From the NCBI GenBank assembly GCA_045807945.1, contig JBJMGI010000092.1, positions 1-64,000 of the forward strand: a DNA stretch of 64,000 bases. The letters run 5' to 3'. Numbering within the stretch: the stretch's first letter is position 1; each line of letters opens with the position of its first letter. Below, in pieces: positions 17,217-25,399 of the stretch. The notes beneath the pieces were generated by a model that did not search any database, was not told the DNA's origin, and saw nothing but the letters and a program-made list of their open reading frames with translations. The translations under genes were made by a program, and so were the position numbers. This DNA is from CAVQGF01 sp045807945 (GTDB lineage Bacteria > Acidobacteriota > Terriglobia > Terriglobales > Acidobacteriaceae).

Positions 17217-20101
17217 GTGCCGGCCCTACCACGACGCGATCTTCTGATGATCCGGTACCCGAAGAGCTACTGCGGCAGCTGGGGACACTGCCCGGCAAGG
17301 AAGCACGCTCAGGTTTTTTCCTTCGCCACCCAAAGCTGGTTTCGCCAGAGACGGTGTTTCGCATCCGCGACATTGTACTTCGCGAACTGCGGGTCGATGT
17401 TCGTATAGCCACGAGTCTGGCTGAAGCCGCTACGGAGATTGCACAGCGCCTGCAAGATCCTGCTGCAAACGCCCACGCTTTCCGATGCATGGCGAATGCG
17501 ATGTATGCAAACGGGCAGCACCGATCCGCCGTTGAAAATCATCATCGCGCCGTCGAACTGTTCGAAGGTCTGAACGACGACGATGAAGTCGCGCGCACCC
17601 TCAGCTCTTCGATACAGCCACTCATCCTGCTAGGAGACTACGAGGCGGCGGTGCAAGCGGCCGACCGCGCTCGAGAGATTTTTGCCCGCCGCGATGACCG
17701 TTGGCGCATCGCGCGGCTGGAACTCAACGTCGGCAATCTCTATCACCGGCAAGACCGCTTCTCCGAAGCACTGGCCAGCTACGAGCGTGCCTATCAGGAA
17801 TTCTTATCGCGTGGAGATGCGGAAGGGACCGCGGCAGCCCTCAGCAACATGGCCACATCCCTCATCACGCTGAACGATTTTCCGCGTGCCCTGCAAACTC
17901 ACGAAGAGGCGCGAAAGTTCTGCCACGAAAAGGGCATGACGACGCTCGTCCTTCAGGCGGACTACAACATAGCGTGGCTCTATTACTTGCGGGGAGACTA
18001 CAGCCGCGCGATTGAAATGTTGCGTGCGACGCGCGAGGCTTGCAAGGCGAACCAGGAGCAATATCACTACGCGCTCTGCCACATGGATCTTTCCGAGATC
18101 TATTTGGAGCTCAACCTGAGTGAAGAAGCAGCCGAGATGGCGACCGAGGGCGCTGCAATTTTTGAGTCGCTGGGAATGGGATATGAGACCGCCAAATGTC
18201 ATGCCAACTTGGCGACTGCTCTCGGTCAGCAAAAGCAAACCTTCCGAGCCATGGAACTGTTCTCCAAGGCCCGTGAAATATTTGTTAAGGAACAAAACGC
18301 CGTCTGGCCTTCGCTGATCGACCTATATCAGGCGCTGCTCTTGTTCAACGAGGGACGGTACTTCGAGTCAAGAAACCTATGCAATTCGGCGCTCGAAGTC
18401 TTCAGTTCTTCGGCCATGCAAGGGAAGGCCGTCCTATGCCATCTGCTACTGGCGCGCATTGCCTCTCGTACTCATGATGCGCCGGCGTCCATACAGGAGT
18501 GTTTGCGAGCCGAAACCTTAGTGAAGGAGCTGGAGGCACCGCTGCTCACCTTTCAGACTTATTTCTTGAAGGGCGATCTGCAACTGGAATCGGGAGATCG
18601 AAAGGCGGCATACGCGTCGTTTCAGATTGCGCGAAAGGGGCTGGAAACTCTCCGAAGCAGCTTACGCGGACAGGAACTAAAAATCTCTTTCGTCAAGGAC
18701 CGGCTCGAGGTCTATGAACGCCTCGTTGACCTTTGTTTAAGCGGCCATGCTGGGGAAAATCCACTCCATCAAGCCTTCGAGTTCATGGAACAAGCGAAAT
18801 CGCGCAGCTTGGTCGATTTGATGTTCCAGGCTGCGACGACGCAGGCTCCAGCTCCTGGGCAGAGTGCCTTGGTCCGGAATATCCGCAACCTTCGCGAAGA
18901 GTTGAATTGGTATTACCACCGCATCGAGCAGGAACAACTGCAAGCTGAGCAACGCTCGCCCGAACGCATTGAACGGCTGCGCGCAGAGGCAAAAGAGCGC
19001 GAGAGCCGGTTCGTGCGCACCTTGCGCGAGATGCCCAGTAACGAACTTGCCAGCGCAGCGCTGCTTCCGCCAAGCACCATGGGCGTAGACGAAATCCGCG
19101 CCGCTCTGGCTCCAGATACTGCGATCCTCGAATACTTTTTCACTGGGGACAAAGTTCTTGCTACGGTGATCACGAAAGACAGCTTGCAGCCGGTACCCGT
19201 AACGTTGCTGTCTCGCGTCAGCGGCTTACTGCAGCTCCTGCAATTTCAACTCGCGAAATTCCAATTGGGGCCCGAGTATGCCCGCACCTTCGAGAAGCAG
19301 CTCCTGGCCGCTGCGCAAAATCATCTGCAGGAGCTCTATAAGGAATTGATCGCGCCGGTGCGTCTCCGACTCGCGCGATCGAAGAAATTAGTGATCGTTC
19401 CGCATGGCATGTTGCACTATCTTCCGTTTCACGCATTCTTCGACGGGGAACGCTACCTCTGCGACGTGTTTCAAGTTTCGTACGCGCCTAGCGCCAATGT
19501 CTTTGCGATATGTCAGCGGAGACAAAGCGCACCCTCGGGCGGCCCTTTGATATTCGGCGTTCCGGATGCGCGCGCGCCCTTCATCCTCGATGAGGTACAG
19601 GCGGTTTCAGGAACCTTGCCCGGAAGCAAAATATTCTTAGGGAGCACCGCGACAGCTGCAAAGCTTAGGGAAGAGGGAGCGCAGGCCCGCTTGATCCACA
19701 TCGCTACACACGGGTTTTTCCGCCAGGACAACCCGATGTTTTCCGGCATCCGTTTGGGAGACGGTTATTTGAGCCTTCACGACATCGATCAGCTGCATCT
19801 GCCGGCGCAACTCATAACTCTAAGCGGATGCGCTACCGGCCTTACCATTGTGGCCGCGGGTGATGAGTTACTGGGACTAGTGCGCGGGCTGCTGCATGCC
19901 GGCGGTGAGTCACTGTTGCTAAGCCTGTGGGACGTGCATGACCGCACCACTTCGGAGTTCATGAAGCATTTCTATTCGCACTATTCCGCGAACAAGAACA
20001 ACGTCGCTGCGTTGCAGAGCGCCATGGGAGCGATCCGCGAAAGGCTACCGCACCCCTACTTCTGGGCTCCGTTTAAACTGGTTGGGCGCATTGCCTCCTG
20101 A
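17213..20101 (+). CDS. TPR-CHAT protein (caspase-like protease domain)
   Basis: 962 residues, GTG start overlapping the sigma factor stop. The N-terminal half is a run of tetratricopeptide repeats, about residues 80-490 (for example 'ARLELNVGNLYHRQDRFSEAL' in two overlapping parts, then 'ALSNMATSLITLNDFPRAL'). A charged coiled-coil-like stretch lies near 560-610. The CHAT domain spans about 670-960, with the predicted catalytic dyad His833 in 'HIATHGFF' and Cys873 in 'LSGCATGL'. CHAT domains are caspase/separase relatives. Related TPR-CHAT proteins cleave partner proteins on activation, but the substrate here is unknown. No signal peptide, so it is cytoplasmic. Both dyad residues are intact, suggesting an active protease. 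Neighbours make a sigma/anti-sigma/subtilase module. Confidence 0.85.
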   Translation: MSAGPTTTRSSDDPVPEELLRQLGTLPGKEARSGFFLRHPKLVSPETVFRIRDIVLRELRVDVRIATSLAEAATEIAQRLQDPAANAHAFRCMANAMYANGQHRSAVENHHRAVELFEGLNDDDEVARTLSSSIQPLILLGDYEAAVQAADRAREIFARRDDRWRIARLELNVGNLYHRQDRFSEALASYERAYQEFLSRGDAEGTAAALSNMATSLITLNDFPRALQTHEEARKFCHEKGMTTLVLQADYNIAWLYYLRGDYSRAIEMLRATREACKANQEQYHYALCHMDLSEIYLELNLSEEAAEMATEGAAIFESLGMGYETAKCHANLATALGQQKQTFRAMELFSKAREIFVKEQNAVWPSLIDLYQALLLFNEGRYFESRNLCNSALEVFSSSAMQGKAVLCHLLLARIASRTHDAPASIQECLRAETLVKELEAPLLTFQTYFLKGDLQLESGDRKAAYASFQIARKGLETLRSSLRGQELKISFVKDRLEVYERLVDLCLSGHAGENPLHQAFEFMEQAKSRSLVDLMFQAATTQAPAPGQSALVRNIRNLREELNWYYHRIEQEQLQAEQRSPERIERLRAEAKERESRFVRTLREMPSNELASAALLPPSTMGVDEIRAALAPDTAILEYFFTGDKVLATVITKDSLQPVPVTLLSRVSGLLQLLQFQLAKFQLGPEYARTFEKQLLAAAQNHLQELYKELIAPVRLRLARSKKLVIVPHGMLHYLPFHAFFDGERYLCDVFQVSYAPSANVFAICQRRQSAPSGGPLIFGVPDARAPFILDEVQAVSGTLPGSKIFLGSTATAAKLREEGAQARLIHIATHGFFRQDNPMFSGIRLGDGYLSLHDIDQLHLPAQLITLSGCATGLTIVAAGDELLGLVRGLLHAGGESLLLSLWDVHDRTTSEFMKHFYSHYSANKNNVAALQSAMGAIRERLPHPYFWAPFKLVGRIAS

Positions 20102-20244
20102 TGAAGAACGTATGTTGCTGAAAACAAAGTAAATAAATTATCTTCCTCCCTATATTTTTTCCCTGGCTCCCCTCTCTTATTCCCAAATCCAAAACCGCCA
20201 CAGCCTCCGAACCTGGATGCTGTCCCCCCAAGGAGGGCGGAAAC

Positions 20245-20847
20245 ATGATGAACCACTTCGAAAGCACGGAATGGCTGGATCTTGCACGCGGGGCGGCATC
20301 GCCTGACGTAGCGACCAGGATGCAGAAGCACTTGGAATCGGGTTGCAGCAAGTGTTCTGAAATGGCTGCTGAAATGAGCAAGATCGCTCAGATGTCAAAA
20401 CGCGAAGTTTCTTACGAACCGCCGCAAGCAGCGGTACGCGCCGCGAAAGCGCTTATGGCGATCCAGAAATTGGCTGAAGCACCGCGTGAAAGGCACATTT
20501 TGCAGATTTTGTTCGATTCGGCGACACAGCCGCTTTTGGCAGGCATTCGCGGCGCAAGCGCAGGAAGGCAGCTGTTGTATCAAAAAGACAATTGCTGCAT
20601 TGATATTCGGTTGGAAGCGAAGCCGGGCAGCCGGGTTGAGATGGTCGGCCAAGTTCTGGATTCAGGGGCGATCGGTCGCGGCCTGGACCAGATACCTGTG
20701 AGCTTGCAGAAGGGTGAGCAGATATTTGCCCAAACCCTCACAAACCATTTCGGAGAGTTCCGGCTCGTGCTCGACGATACCGAAAACGTACAAATGATCG
20801 TGGATGTGACCCCAGATCGAAGATTGGTAGTACCGCTGCCGAGTTGA
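20245..20847 (+). CDS. Small protein with zinc-finger-like N-terminus and beta-rich C-terminus; possible anti-sigma factor
   Basis: 200 residues, preceded by a strong AGGAGG (20231-20236). Residues 30-40 hold 'HLESGCSKC', resembling the His-x3-Cys-x2-Cys motif of zinc-binding anti-sigma factors, but with one extra residue between His and the first Cys. The C-terminal half (about 120-200) looks like a beta-sandwich of the carboxypeptidase-regulatory kind ('FAQTLTNHFGEFRLVLDD'). No membrane segment is seen, so it is probably soluble. Gene order (sigma, CHAT, this gene) suggests control of the upstream ECF sigma factor; this is inference. The 143 bases before it hold no other gene. Confidence 0.6.
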   Translation: MMNHFESTEWLDLARGAASPDVATRMQKHLESGCSKCSEMAAEMSKIAQMSKREVSYEPPQAAVRAAKALMAIQKLAEAPRERHILQILFDSATQPLLAGIRGASAGRQLLYQKDNCCIDIRLEAKPGSRVEMVGQVLDSGAIGRGLDQIPVSLQKGEQIFAQTLTNHFGEFRLVLDDTENVQMIVDVTPDRRLVVPLPS

Positions 20848-20885
20848 GGCAATGGATGTGGTTTTGTACTCAGGAAGTTAGGGGA

Positions 20886-20899
20886 CGTTACCAAAGTAA
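20886..20899. promoter_or_regulatory. Small inverted repeat upstream of the subtilase
   Basis: GTTAC-CAAA-GTAAC is a perfect 5-4-5 inverted repeat in the 125-base gap before the subtilase start. It could be an operator for its own promoter. Short palindromes are common by chance, so support is weak. Confidence 0.25.
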
Positions 20900-20972
20900 C
20901 TTGAAGCGTGCCGTTGGCTGGCGTTCAATTGTACTTTCGTAATCGTCTCCGGTGGTTTGCGGAGAGTAGAAG

Positions 20973-22274
20973 ATGAAACGCAGAGTTGCTTTCTTATTGA
21001 CGTTTGTTCTGATCCTGGGCACGGCGAATGCCGCCGCGGACACGCGCATCATCGTCCGCAATACGCTCGGCAGCTTCGCCATGAACACGACTTGTTTACT
21101 GCTCGGATGCAAGGTGCAGCGCGGTCTTGGGGATCCGAATTCCCAGTTGTTTCTGGTTACTGTGCCGTCGGTGCTGAACCCCGTCACATTCTTGTTGAAG
21201 CTGCTGCTTCAGCCAGGCATCGCTGGAATTGAGATCGATCAGAAGTCTTCCGTCGCAGCTGCCGACGCTGGGTCTGTGCCGCCCGCGCTGACCGATAACG
21301 CTCCTTACAATTATTACGGAAGGACCGTGAAGCACGGTTACGTATTCCAGCCCGCCACATCGATCATCGGTCTCGATAGCACGCAAGCCACCTGGGGCAC
21401 AACCGGGGCGGGTACTGTCGCAGTGATCGATACCGGCGTAGACCCGGATCATCCGGTGCTAAAGCCTGTTTTGGTCCCTGGCTATGACTTCACACGAAAT
21501 GCAAACGGCGCAAACGAAAAAGGCGACGTAACTCAATCGACTGTCGCTGTTCTCGACAACGCGCAGCCCGCTTACGTGAACCAGTCAACGGTTGCGGTCC
21601 TCGATCAATCCACCGTCGCGGTGCTGGACGACCAGAAATACGCTGCATTCGGGCATGGAACGATGACCGCGGGTGTCGTTCATCTCATCGCTCCCTCAGC
21701 GAAGATCATGCCGCTGAAAGCCTTCGGGGCAGACGGGTCAGGCTACGTCTCCGACGTTATGCGTGCGATCTACTACGCACAAAAGAATGGCGCTACCGTC
21801 ATCAACATGAGCTTCAGCTTCCCAGCATATTCGCCGGAGCTGAAGAATGCCGTCAACTTCGTAACCGCTCGCGGCGTGGTGTGCGTTGCTTCTGCCGGTA
21901 ATGATGGCAGCTCGGCGTTGGTATATCCCGCATCGCTCGGCAACGTGATGGGCGTAGCCTCCACAACGAACTTTGACGCGCTTTCGAACTTCTCCAACTA
22001 CGGCTCTGGCGACGTCTTCGTTGGCGCGCCGGGAGAGGGAATCGTTACCACCTATCCGTACGGGACATATGCCGCCGTCTGGGGAACTTCGTTCAGCGCT
22101 CCAATGGTTGCGGGTACGGCCGCACTGTTGGATGGCGTTTCCAGCTCCTCCAACGAGTCAACATCTGAGACCTCGATCAGCAATGCCAAGAACCTTGGGC
22201 CTGCGCTCAACCACGGCCGGCTCGACACGTATCAGGCCATGCAGGCCTGGCGCACGCGGTTGGGATTGAAGTAG
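20973..22274 (+). CDS. Secreted subtilisin-like serine protease with three QSTVAVLD repeats
   Basis: 433 residues with a signal peptide (about 1-22). The catalytic triad is complete: Asp153 in 'TVAVIDTGVD', His228 in 'GHGTMTAG' and Ser373 in 'GTSFSAPM', with oxyanion Asn310 in 'SAGNDG'. Between Asp153 and His228, where subtilases usually have a short loop, lies an insert containing the octapeptide QSTVAVLD three times (residues 188-195, 204-211 and 212-219). It resembles the protein's own 'GTVAVIDTG' active-site strand. The C-terminal part after 385 is Ser-rich. A propeptide-like region covers roughly 24-110. It lies 4 bases upstream of the HD-GYP gene and downstream of the CHAT gene. Substrate unknown. 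Confidence 0.85.
   Translation: MKRRVAFLLTFVLILGTANAAADTRIIVRNTLGSFAMNTTCLLLGCKVQRGLGDPNSQLFLVTVPSVLNPVTFLLKLLLQPGIAGIEIDQKSSVAAADAGSVPPALTDNAPYNYYGRTVKHGYVFQPATSIIGLDSTQATWGTTGAGTVAVIDTGVDPDHPVLKPVLVPGYDFTRNANGANEKGDVTQSTVAVLDNAQPAYVNQSTVAVLDQSTVAVLDDQKYAAFGHGTMTAGVVHLIAPSAKIMPLKAFGADGSGYVSDVMRAIYYAQKNGATVINMSFSFPAYSPELKNAVNFVTARGVVCVASAGNDGSSALVYPASLGNVMGVASTTNFDALSNFSNYGSGDVFVGAPGEGIVTTYPYGTYAAVWGTSFSAPMVAGTAALLDGVSSSSNESTSETSISNAKNLGPALNHGRLDTYQAMQAWRTRLGLK
21534..21629 (+). repeat. Three-fold QSTVAVLD coding repeat inside the subtilase gene
   Basis: Three copies of the same eight residues, at 21534-21557, 21582-21605 and 21606-21629. The amino acids are identical, but copies 1 and 2 differ in seven of eight codons, copies 2 and 3 in seven, and copies 1 and 3 in five, all by synonymous changes. 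This pattern points to selection on the peptide rather than a recent DNA duplication. Confidence 0.9.
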
Positions 22275-22278
22275 CTGC

Positions 22279-22980
22279 ATGAGCACGATGATCACTCCAT
22301 CGGTGAGCGACCTGTCGGGCTTTGGCGGCTTCGCGACCGACCTGCGCGTCAAGGAACTCGAGCAGCAGGTTCTCTCCATGCGCACCGCGGTGATCTGCGG
22401 TTTCAACCAGTTGCTCGACCTCAAAGATCTGAACACCGGTGTGCACAGCACGCGCCTCGCAGAGTGGGCGGTGCGCGTCGCGGAGGGACTGGGCATAGAT
22501 GAATCCGTCCTGCGAGATGTAGAAGCGGCCGCGATCCTCCATGACATCGGCAAGATCGGCGTGCCGGATGCGATCTTGCATAAGCCTGGCAAGCTCACCG
22601 ACGAAGAGCGCCAGATCATCAATAAGCATCCCGAGTATGGGTGGGCCATTCAGCGGATCATCCCCGGCCTCGAGCGCACCAGCTTGTTCACTCTTCATCA
22701 TCACGAAAACTTTGATGGAACCGGTTATCCGGGCCGATTGAAAGGCTGCGATACACCTGTTGGTTCGCGAATTGTGGCTGTCATCGATGCCTTCGATGCC
22801 ATGGTGTCCAATCGCCCATATCGCAAAGGTCTTCCCGTTGAGGAAGCCATCCGACGGCTGATCGCGGACAGCGGGACTCAGTTCGACCCCGAAGTTGTGC
22901 GGTGCTTCATCAACATCGCAGAACCCGAAGTAGCGGATGTTTTTGCGGCGACGGGTACTTCGATGTCCGTCGTCCTCTGA
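22279..22980 (+). CDS. HD-GYP domain protein, probable cyclic-di-GMP phosphodiesterase
   Basis: 233 residues consisting almost only of an HD-GYP domain. The metal-binding HD pair is at residues 88-89 ('ILHDIGKIGVPD'), and the GYP signature 'HHHENFDGTGYP' is at 140-151, so the fold's catalytic residues look complete. Family members hydrolyse cyclic-di-GMP, linking the locus to second-messenger control. There is no receiver or sensor domain, so its input is unknown. It starts 4 bases after the subtilase stop and is likely co-transcribed with it. Confidence 0.85.
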   Translation: MSTMITPSVSDLSGFGGFATDLRVKELEQQVLSMRTAVICGFNQLLDLKDLNTGVHSTRLAEWAVRVAEGLGIDESVLRDVEAAAILHDIGKIGVPDAILHKPGKLTDEERQIINKHPEYGWAIQRIIPGLERTSLFTLHHHENFDGTGYPGRLKGCDTPVGSRIVAVIDAFDAMVSNRPYRKGLPVEEAIRRLIADSGTQFDPEVVRCFINIAEPEVADVFAATGTSMSVVL

Positions 22981-23129
22981 GTTCGTCTCCGTTGGATACT
23001 GCCCCCTTCGCTTCCGGTCGCAACTAGGCAATTCTGCTCACAACAGCCCCCGCTATCAATTTGCCTCTCAAAGAGATTTCGTTCGCTCTGCGCGTGAGCA
23101 CTGGAGTACGATGGCGCTCATAACCCCTT

Positions 23130-23681
23130 ATGAGATCCCCGTACGGGCTCGACATTATCGAGAGCTGCCTTACGTGCAATGAGCGCGACCACTATCTTTT
23201 TTGCAACTTGTCGGCTTCCGCGTTGCGCAGCTTAGAGGAGATCAAATCCATTGCGACTTATCCTAAGGGGGCGGTGCTTTTCCTGGAAGGGCAAGAGCCG
23301 CGCGGAGTTTTCATTCTTTGCCATGGGCGTGTCAAGCTCTCGACCAGCTCCTCAGATGGGAAGACAGTGATCCTTCGGATCGCCGAGGCCGGTGAAGTTC
23401 TGGGGTTGGGGGCGTCGGTCGCGGGCCATCCCTACGACACCAGCGCAGAATTGCTGGAACCGGCGCAGGCAAATTTTGTCGATCGCAAGGACCTGCTCAA
23501 CTTCCTCGAGAAGCATGGGGACGCAGCGCTTCGGGTGGCACAGCGCCTCAGCAGGGATTATCACTCCGCTTGCCGCGAGGTGCGCTCACTCGGGCTTTCG
23601 CAATCCGCTGCAGAGAAACTGGCGCGTTTGATGCTGGAATGGTCCACAACGCCCGGAGAACACGTCCGGCCGAGCTCATGA
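23130..23681 (+). CDS. Crp/Fnr-like cyclic-nucleotide-binding-fold protein without DNA-binding domain
   Basis: 183 residues. Residues 25-150 form the cNMP-binding beta-roll ('ATYPKGAVLFLEGQEPRGVFIL', read in two parts, and 'GEVLGLGASVAGHPYDTSAELLE') and a dimerisation helix follows (about 135-170). A normal Crp/Fnr protein would continue for about 50 residues with a winged helix; here the protein ends after 'LARLMLEWSTTPGEHVRPSS'. No HTH is found in any frame just downstream, so it is not a simple frameshift. N-terminal cysteines at 13, 16 and 25 could bind a metal or cluster, as in Fnr. The stop overlaps the next start (ATGA). It may act by binding another protein. Confidence 0.75.
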   Translation: MRSPYGLDIIESCLTCNERDHYLFCNLSASALRSLEEIKSIATYPKGAVLFLEGQEPRGVFILCHGRVKLSTSSSDGKTVILRIAEAGEVLGLGASVAGHPYDTSAELLEPAQANFVDRKDLLNFLEKHGDAALRVAQRLSRDYHSACREVRSLGLSQSAAEKLARLMLEWSTTPGEHVRPSS

Positions 23682-23956
23682 ACTTCGGCGAATCGAGCAA
23701 GCCGCATCCTTGCCCAGAATGTGCGCTGGTGCAACTGGTGCCCGAAGCGCGGCGAAAAGAAAGCCGCCCATGCCGCTTCATCCAACTGAACTCCGACGGT
23801 GTGACGATTGAAGACTTTTACCGCACCGGAACACAACGAGAGCTGGAATGGAACCTGATGGTCTGGTTGCGAAAAACCGTCCGCCAACTGGATGATGAGC
23901 GGCATAAGCTCGGTGACAGCAAGCGAGATCGCGAGCCATCAAAACGCGGTAAGTAA
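23678..23956 (+). CDS. Small protein of unknown function with CPxC motif, coupled to the Crp-like gene
   Basis: 92 residues, start ATG overlapping the upstream stop. Residues 10-15 read 'HPCPEC', and a further Cys occurs near 32. The rest is charged and predicted helical, with a Lys/Arg/Asp-rich tail. No membrane segment or signal peptide is seen. The family is not recognised. The tight overlap with the HTH-less Crp/Fnr-like gene suggests the two products work together, for example as a replacement output module; that is inference. Confidence 0.55.
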   Translation: MNFGESSKPHPCPECALVQLVPEARRKESRPCRFIQLNSDGVTIEDFYRTGTQRELEWNLMVWLRKTVRQLDDERHKLGDSKRDREPSKRGK

Positions 23957-24034
23957 ATGTAGTGACCTTAAACACTTATCTATAAGAGTTCCAGTGATAG
24001 CTGAAGTGTGATCCTGGTTGATCCAGGCCAGATA

Positions 24035-25399
24035 CTATTGCGCGTGCAAGACGAGAGTCGCCACGCATCCCAAACGGTCACTTCTGTTTTCCAGGGTCAA
24101 AGTGCCGCCGTGGGCTTCGGCGATCTGCCGGCTAAGAGCCAGACCAATGCCGCTTCCTTGAGGTTTGGTCGTAAAAAAGGGAACAAACAGGTTCGCGGAG
24201 TTGGTGATCCCCTCTCCTTCGTCGCGCACGTACATCTTGACCTTCTGGTCCGCAACCTCCCAGCCGAGCTCGACCTTGCCGCGAGTCGCAAGGCTTGCAT
24301 CGATGGCGTTCTTCACCAGGTTGATGAGCAGCTGCTCGAGTTGCTCGCGATCAGCCTGCAGTTGCGCATCCGGCCCCGCGATCATTTCCACCGGAAGCCG
24401 CCCATCGGCAGCAGCCGCATGCGTAACAAGCTCGCGCACATCGATATTCTTCTTCGTCGGCGAGGGGAGTCGCGCCAACCGTGTGTAGCCCTGCATGAAT
24501 CGCGCCAGTGAATCGGAACGGGCGATTATCACGTCGAGGCCGCGCATCACGTCCGACTTCCAATCCGCAGGAAGCTCCTGACGCTCGGTCACGGAACGCA
24601 ACGTTCCCGCGATCGATTTTATCGGCGCGAGCGAATTATTGAGCTCATGCCCAAGCACGCGCGTGATGCGTTGCCATGCTTCACGTTCTTCGGTGCGCAG
24701 TGCGCGGCTAACATCGGAAACGAAAAGGAGCGTGTGTGGCACTCCGCGCTCGCGGAAAGCTCTGGTGTGGATCTGCCATCGCCCCTCGCGCCCTCCAAAG
24801 TTCGCCTGCACATCGCTCAGGTCGGCGGACTTCAGATACTCCTGTAGTCCCAGCTCGCCCGCAGATTGCCCGACCATGGCCTCGGAAGGTTGCGCCAGTA
24901 ATTGCTCGCCCGCGCGGTTCACCATGCGCAGATGACCGGAGAGGTCAAAAATAAAGATTGCTACGTCGATCTCGGTCATGACCTGCTTCATCAGAGCGCT
25001 GGCTTCAATGTCGCGGTCCTGCCGTTCGCGAAGTGCTTGAGCGAGTGCGTTCGTCTCTAATACCAGCTCGCCCAGCGCGTCATGGTGTCCGCCACCGCGC
25101 GCCTTCACGGAATAATCTTCCTCGCGGATCGCAGACAGCATGTTGGAGAGAGTCTGCAGCGGACGGAGGACAAGGTTTCTCAGGCTGATGGACGCCACAA
25201 TCGCTAGTACAACGACGACGATCAGGATGGTCCAGCGGGTCAGGGCTGCGAGGTCAGTCTGCCACAGCAGCACGGCGGCAAGTACAAAAGAGGGAAGAGT
25301 GATCAGCAGTGCTCGCGCCAGTACCCGGTGTTCGAAGCTTAACCCGCGTCTTGCCTGGCGCAGCGCATCGCTCGGCTGCGACACGCGTTCAGAGCCCAT
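24035..25399 (-). CDS. Membrane sensor histidine kinase (NtrY-like)
   Basis: About 454 residues. Two adjacent membrane segments near 25-75 enclose almost no periplasmic domain. A HAMP-like linker, a PAS-like domain (about 125-225), the phosphoacceptor box 'GHELNNSLAPIKS' (about 250), and an ATPase domain with 'NLVKNAIDA', 'DEGEGI' and 'GSGIGLALSRQ' follow. The upstream response regulator overlaps its start by 11 bases; the Met at 25399 is preferred to the frame's earlier Met at 25456. It probably phosphorylates the NtrC-type regulator encoded immediately before it, and perhaps the receiver-PP2C protein too. It is the last gene of the efflux operon. Confidence 0.88.
   Translation of the reverse strand: MGSERVSQPSDALRQARRGLSFEHRVLARALLITLPSFVLAAVLLWQTDLAALTRWTILIVVVVLAIVASISLRNLVLRPLQTLSNMLSAIREEDYSVKARGGGHHDALGELVLETNALAQALRERQDRDIEASALMKQVMTEIDVAIFIFDLSGHLRMVNRAGEQLLAQPSEAMVGQSAGELGLQEYLKSADLSDVQANFGGREGRWQIHTRAFRERGVPHTLLFVSDVSRALRTEEREAWQRITRVLGHELNNSLAPIKSIAGTLRSVTERQELPADWKSDVMRGLDVIIARSDSLARFMQGYTRLARLPSPTKKNIDVRELVTHAAAADGRLPVEMIAGPDAQLQADREQLEQLLINLVKNAIDASLATRGKVELGWEVADQKVKMYVRDEGEGITNSANLFVPFFTTKPQGSGIGLALSRQIAEAHGGTLTLENRSDRLGCVATLVLHAQ

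Noticed and set aside
24008..24511. Plus-strand open frame opposite the histidine kinase
   Set aside because: The minus strand encodes all kinase boxes; the plus frame shows no domain or ribosome site.
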